IMG/VR virus record: IMGVR_UViG_3300035698_014061
Location: 1 to 49,772 of that record
Reading direction: 5' to 3' (one strand)
DNA: 49,772 nt
Source of the DNA: a virus
The notes under the pieces were generated by a model. It was not told where the DNA came from, did not search any database, and saw nothing but the letters and a program-made list of their open reading frames with translations. A program made the position numbers and the translations under genes. This document shows, in pieces, positions 49,381-49,772 of this stretch. The stretch's first letter is position 1. Each line of letters opens with the position of its first letter.

Positions 49381-49772
49381 TTATGCTGTTGACAATACTG
49401 CACCATCAATAGCTGCTACTCGCCACGCAAGAGCAGAGCCTTCATCCACAGCCACCAATGATATGAAGTCACCGATGTCTGCGAATGTGATGGTGTTGTT
49501 GTTTGCTTGGTTCACAAACGTCGCACAAGTGATAACGCAATCACCAGCATCGGTTTTGAAGGTCATGTTTATCACTAGCCCTACCTTATCGGGCCTTGCT
49601 AGCGTTCTGGTTTCTGATCCCCCCACTGTTACCAATGCTAAGTTACCGCTCTTGGTAACAGGAATAGCTCCACCACTAACCGGATCAACTATAATATCAG
49701 TTCCGAAATTGATTATTGTAAAATCAGCTTCGATGCAATTAACTAAAATTGCTCCGGCTGTAGGAGTTATGA
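49381..49772 (-). CDS. C-terminal part of a virion-region protein (partial)
   Basis: An open frame of 129 residues enters from the right edge and ends at the TAA at 49383-49381. Composition (V, T, N, D, A; repeated short strands such as GDCVITCATFVNQANNNTIT) suggests a beta-rich structural protein. The true start lies beyond the window. Confidence 0.55.
   Translation of the reverse strand, partial: ITPTAGAILVNCIEADFTIINFGTDIIVDPVSGGAIPVTKSGNLALVTVGGSETRTLARPDKVGLVINMTFKTDAGDCVITCATFVNQANNNTITFADIGDFISLVAVDEGSALAWRVAAIDGAVLSTA

Overview
The window looks like about 50 kb of a double-stranded DNA tailed phage (or prophage) genome. It has both terminase subunits, a portal, a MuF-type head protein and a DUF2213 protein, together with a complete phage-type replication and recombination set. 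The host cannot be named from sequence. Strong AGGAG-type ribosome sites, ATGA stop/start overlaps and occasional GTG/TTG starts point to a bacterium. No tRNA genes, CRISPR array, integrase or transposase were seen.

Layout. From 1 to about 18.4 kb everything runs leftward. In order of transcription this is: small accessory genes (18359-17402); terminase small and large subunits, portal and a MuF protein with a C-terminal ADP-ribosyltransferase-like domain (17327-11464); a set of small unknown genes including a 35-residue zinc finger, a Dam-type adenine methyltransferase and a transglycosylase-like membrane protein (11422-7687); a sugar/glycosyltransferase island (6925-1848: four glycosyltransferase-like genes, a pyruvyltransferase and a methyltransferase); a YezD-like gene; then the head genes resume (DUF2213, and the first 15 codons of the next gene). 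From 18.5 to 19.2 kb there is no convincing protein gene. This stretch holds a leftward, highly structured candidate ncRNA with its own promoter and terminator, a rightward sigma70-like promoter with a palindrome in its spacer, and a structured leader.

From 19.2 to 47.5 kb everything runs rightward. First comes a MoxR-like ATPase / DUF3150-like / metallopeptidase-VWA module. Next are an XRE repressor-like gene, a sigma-like factor, an SNF2 helicase, a HAD protein, a primase and a DnaB-like helicase. A lysine-repeat (H1-like) protein is followed by a 7-deazaguanine DNA-modification cassette (queD, queE, queC, PRTase-folE fusion, and two DpdA-like transglycosylases interleaved with small N-terminal-like modules). 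Then come a sliding clamp, a UDG-exonuclease fusion, a family A polymerase, a clamp loader, a gp32-like SSB with Tudor-like repeats, a RecA/UvsX-like recombinase, a 5'-3' exonuclease, a PD-(D/E)XK nuclease and a split Rad50/Mre11 system. From 47.5 kb to the right edge the genes again run leftward and look structural.

How it fits together. The rightward half copies, repairs and chemically modifies the DNA. QueD/QueE/QueC/FolE should make preQ0 and the DpdA-like enzymes should exchange it for guanine in phage DNA. GGATCC sites are unusually frequent, which fits protected DNA. The leftward half packages DNA, builds the head and probably decorates the cell or virion surface with sugars. A recurring promoter with TTGACA-like and TATAAT boxes only 12-14 bases apart appears before many small transcription units; the phage's own sigma-like protein is a natural candidate for reading it. 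The most unusual features are the split DpdA modules, the split Rad50 with a C-terminal half zinc hook, the multi-hairpin ncRNA and the short-spacer promoters.
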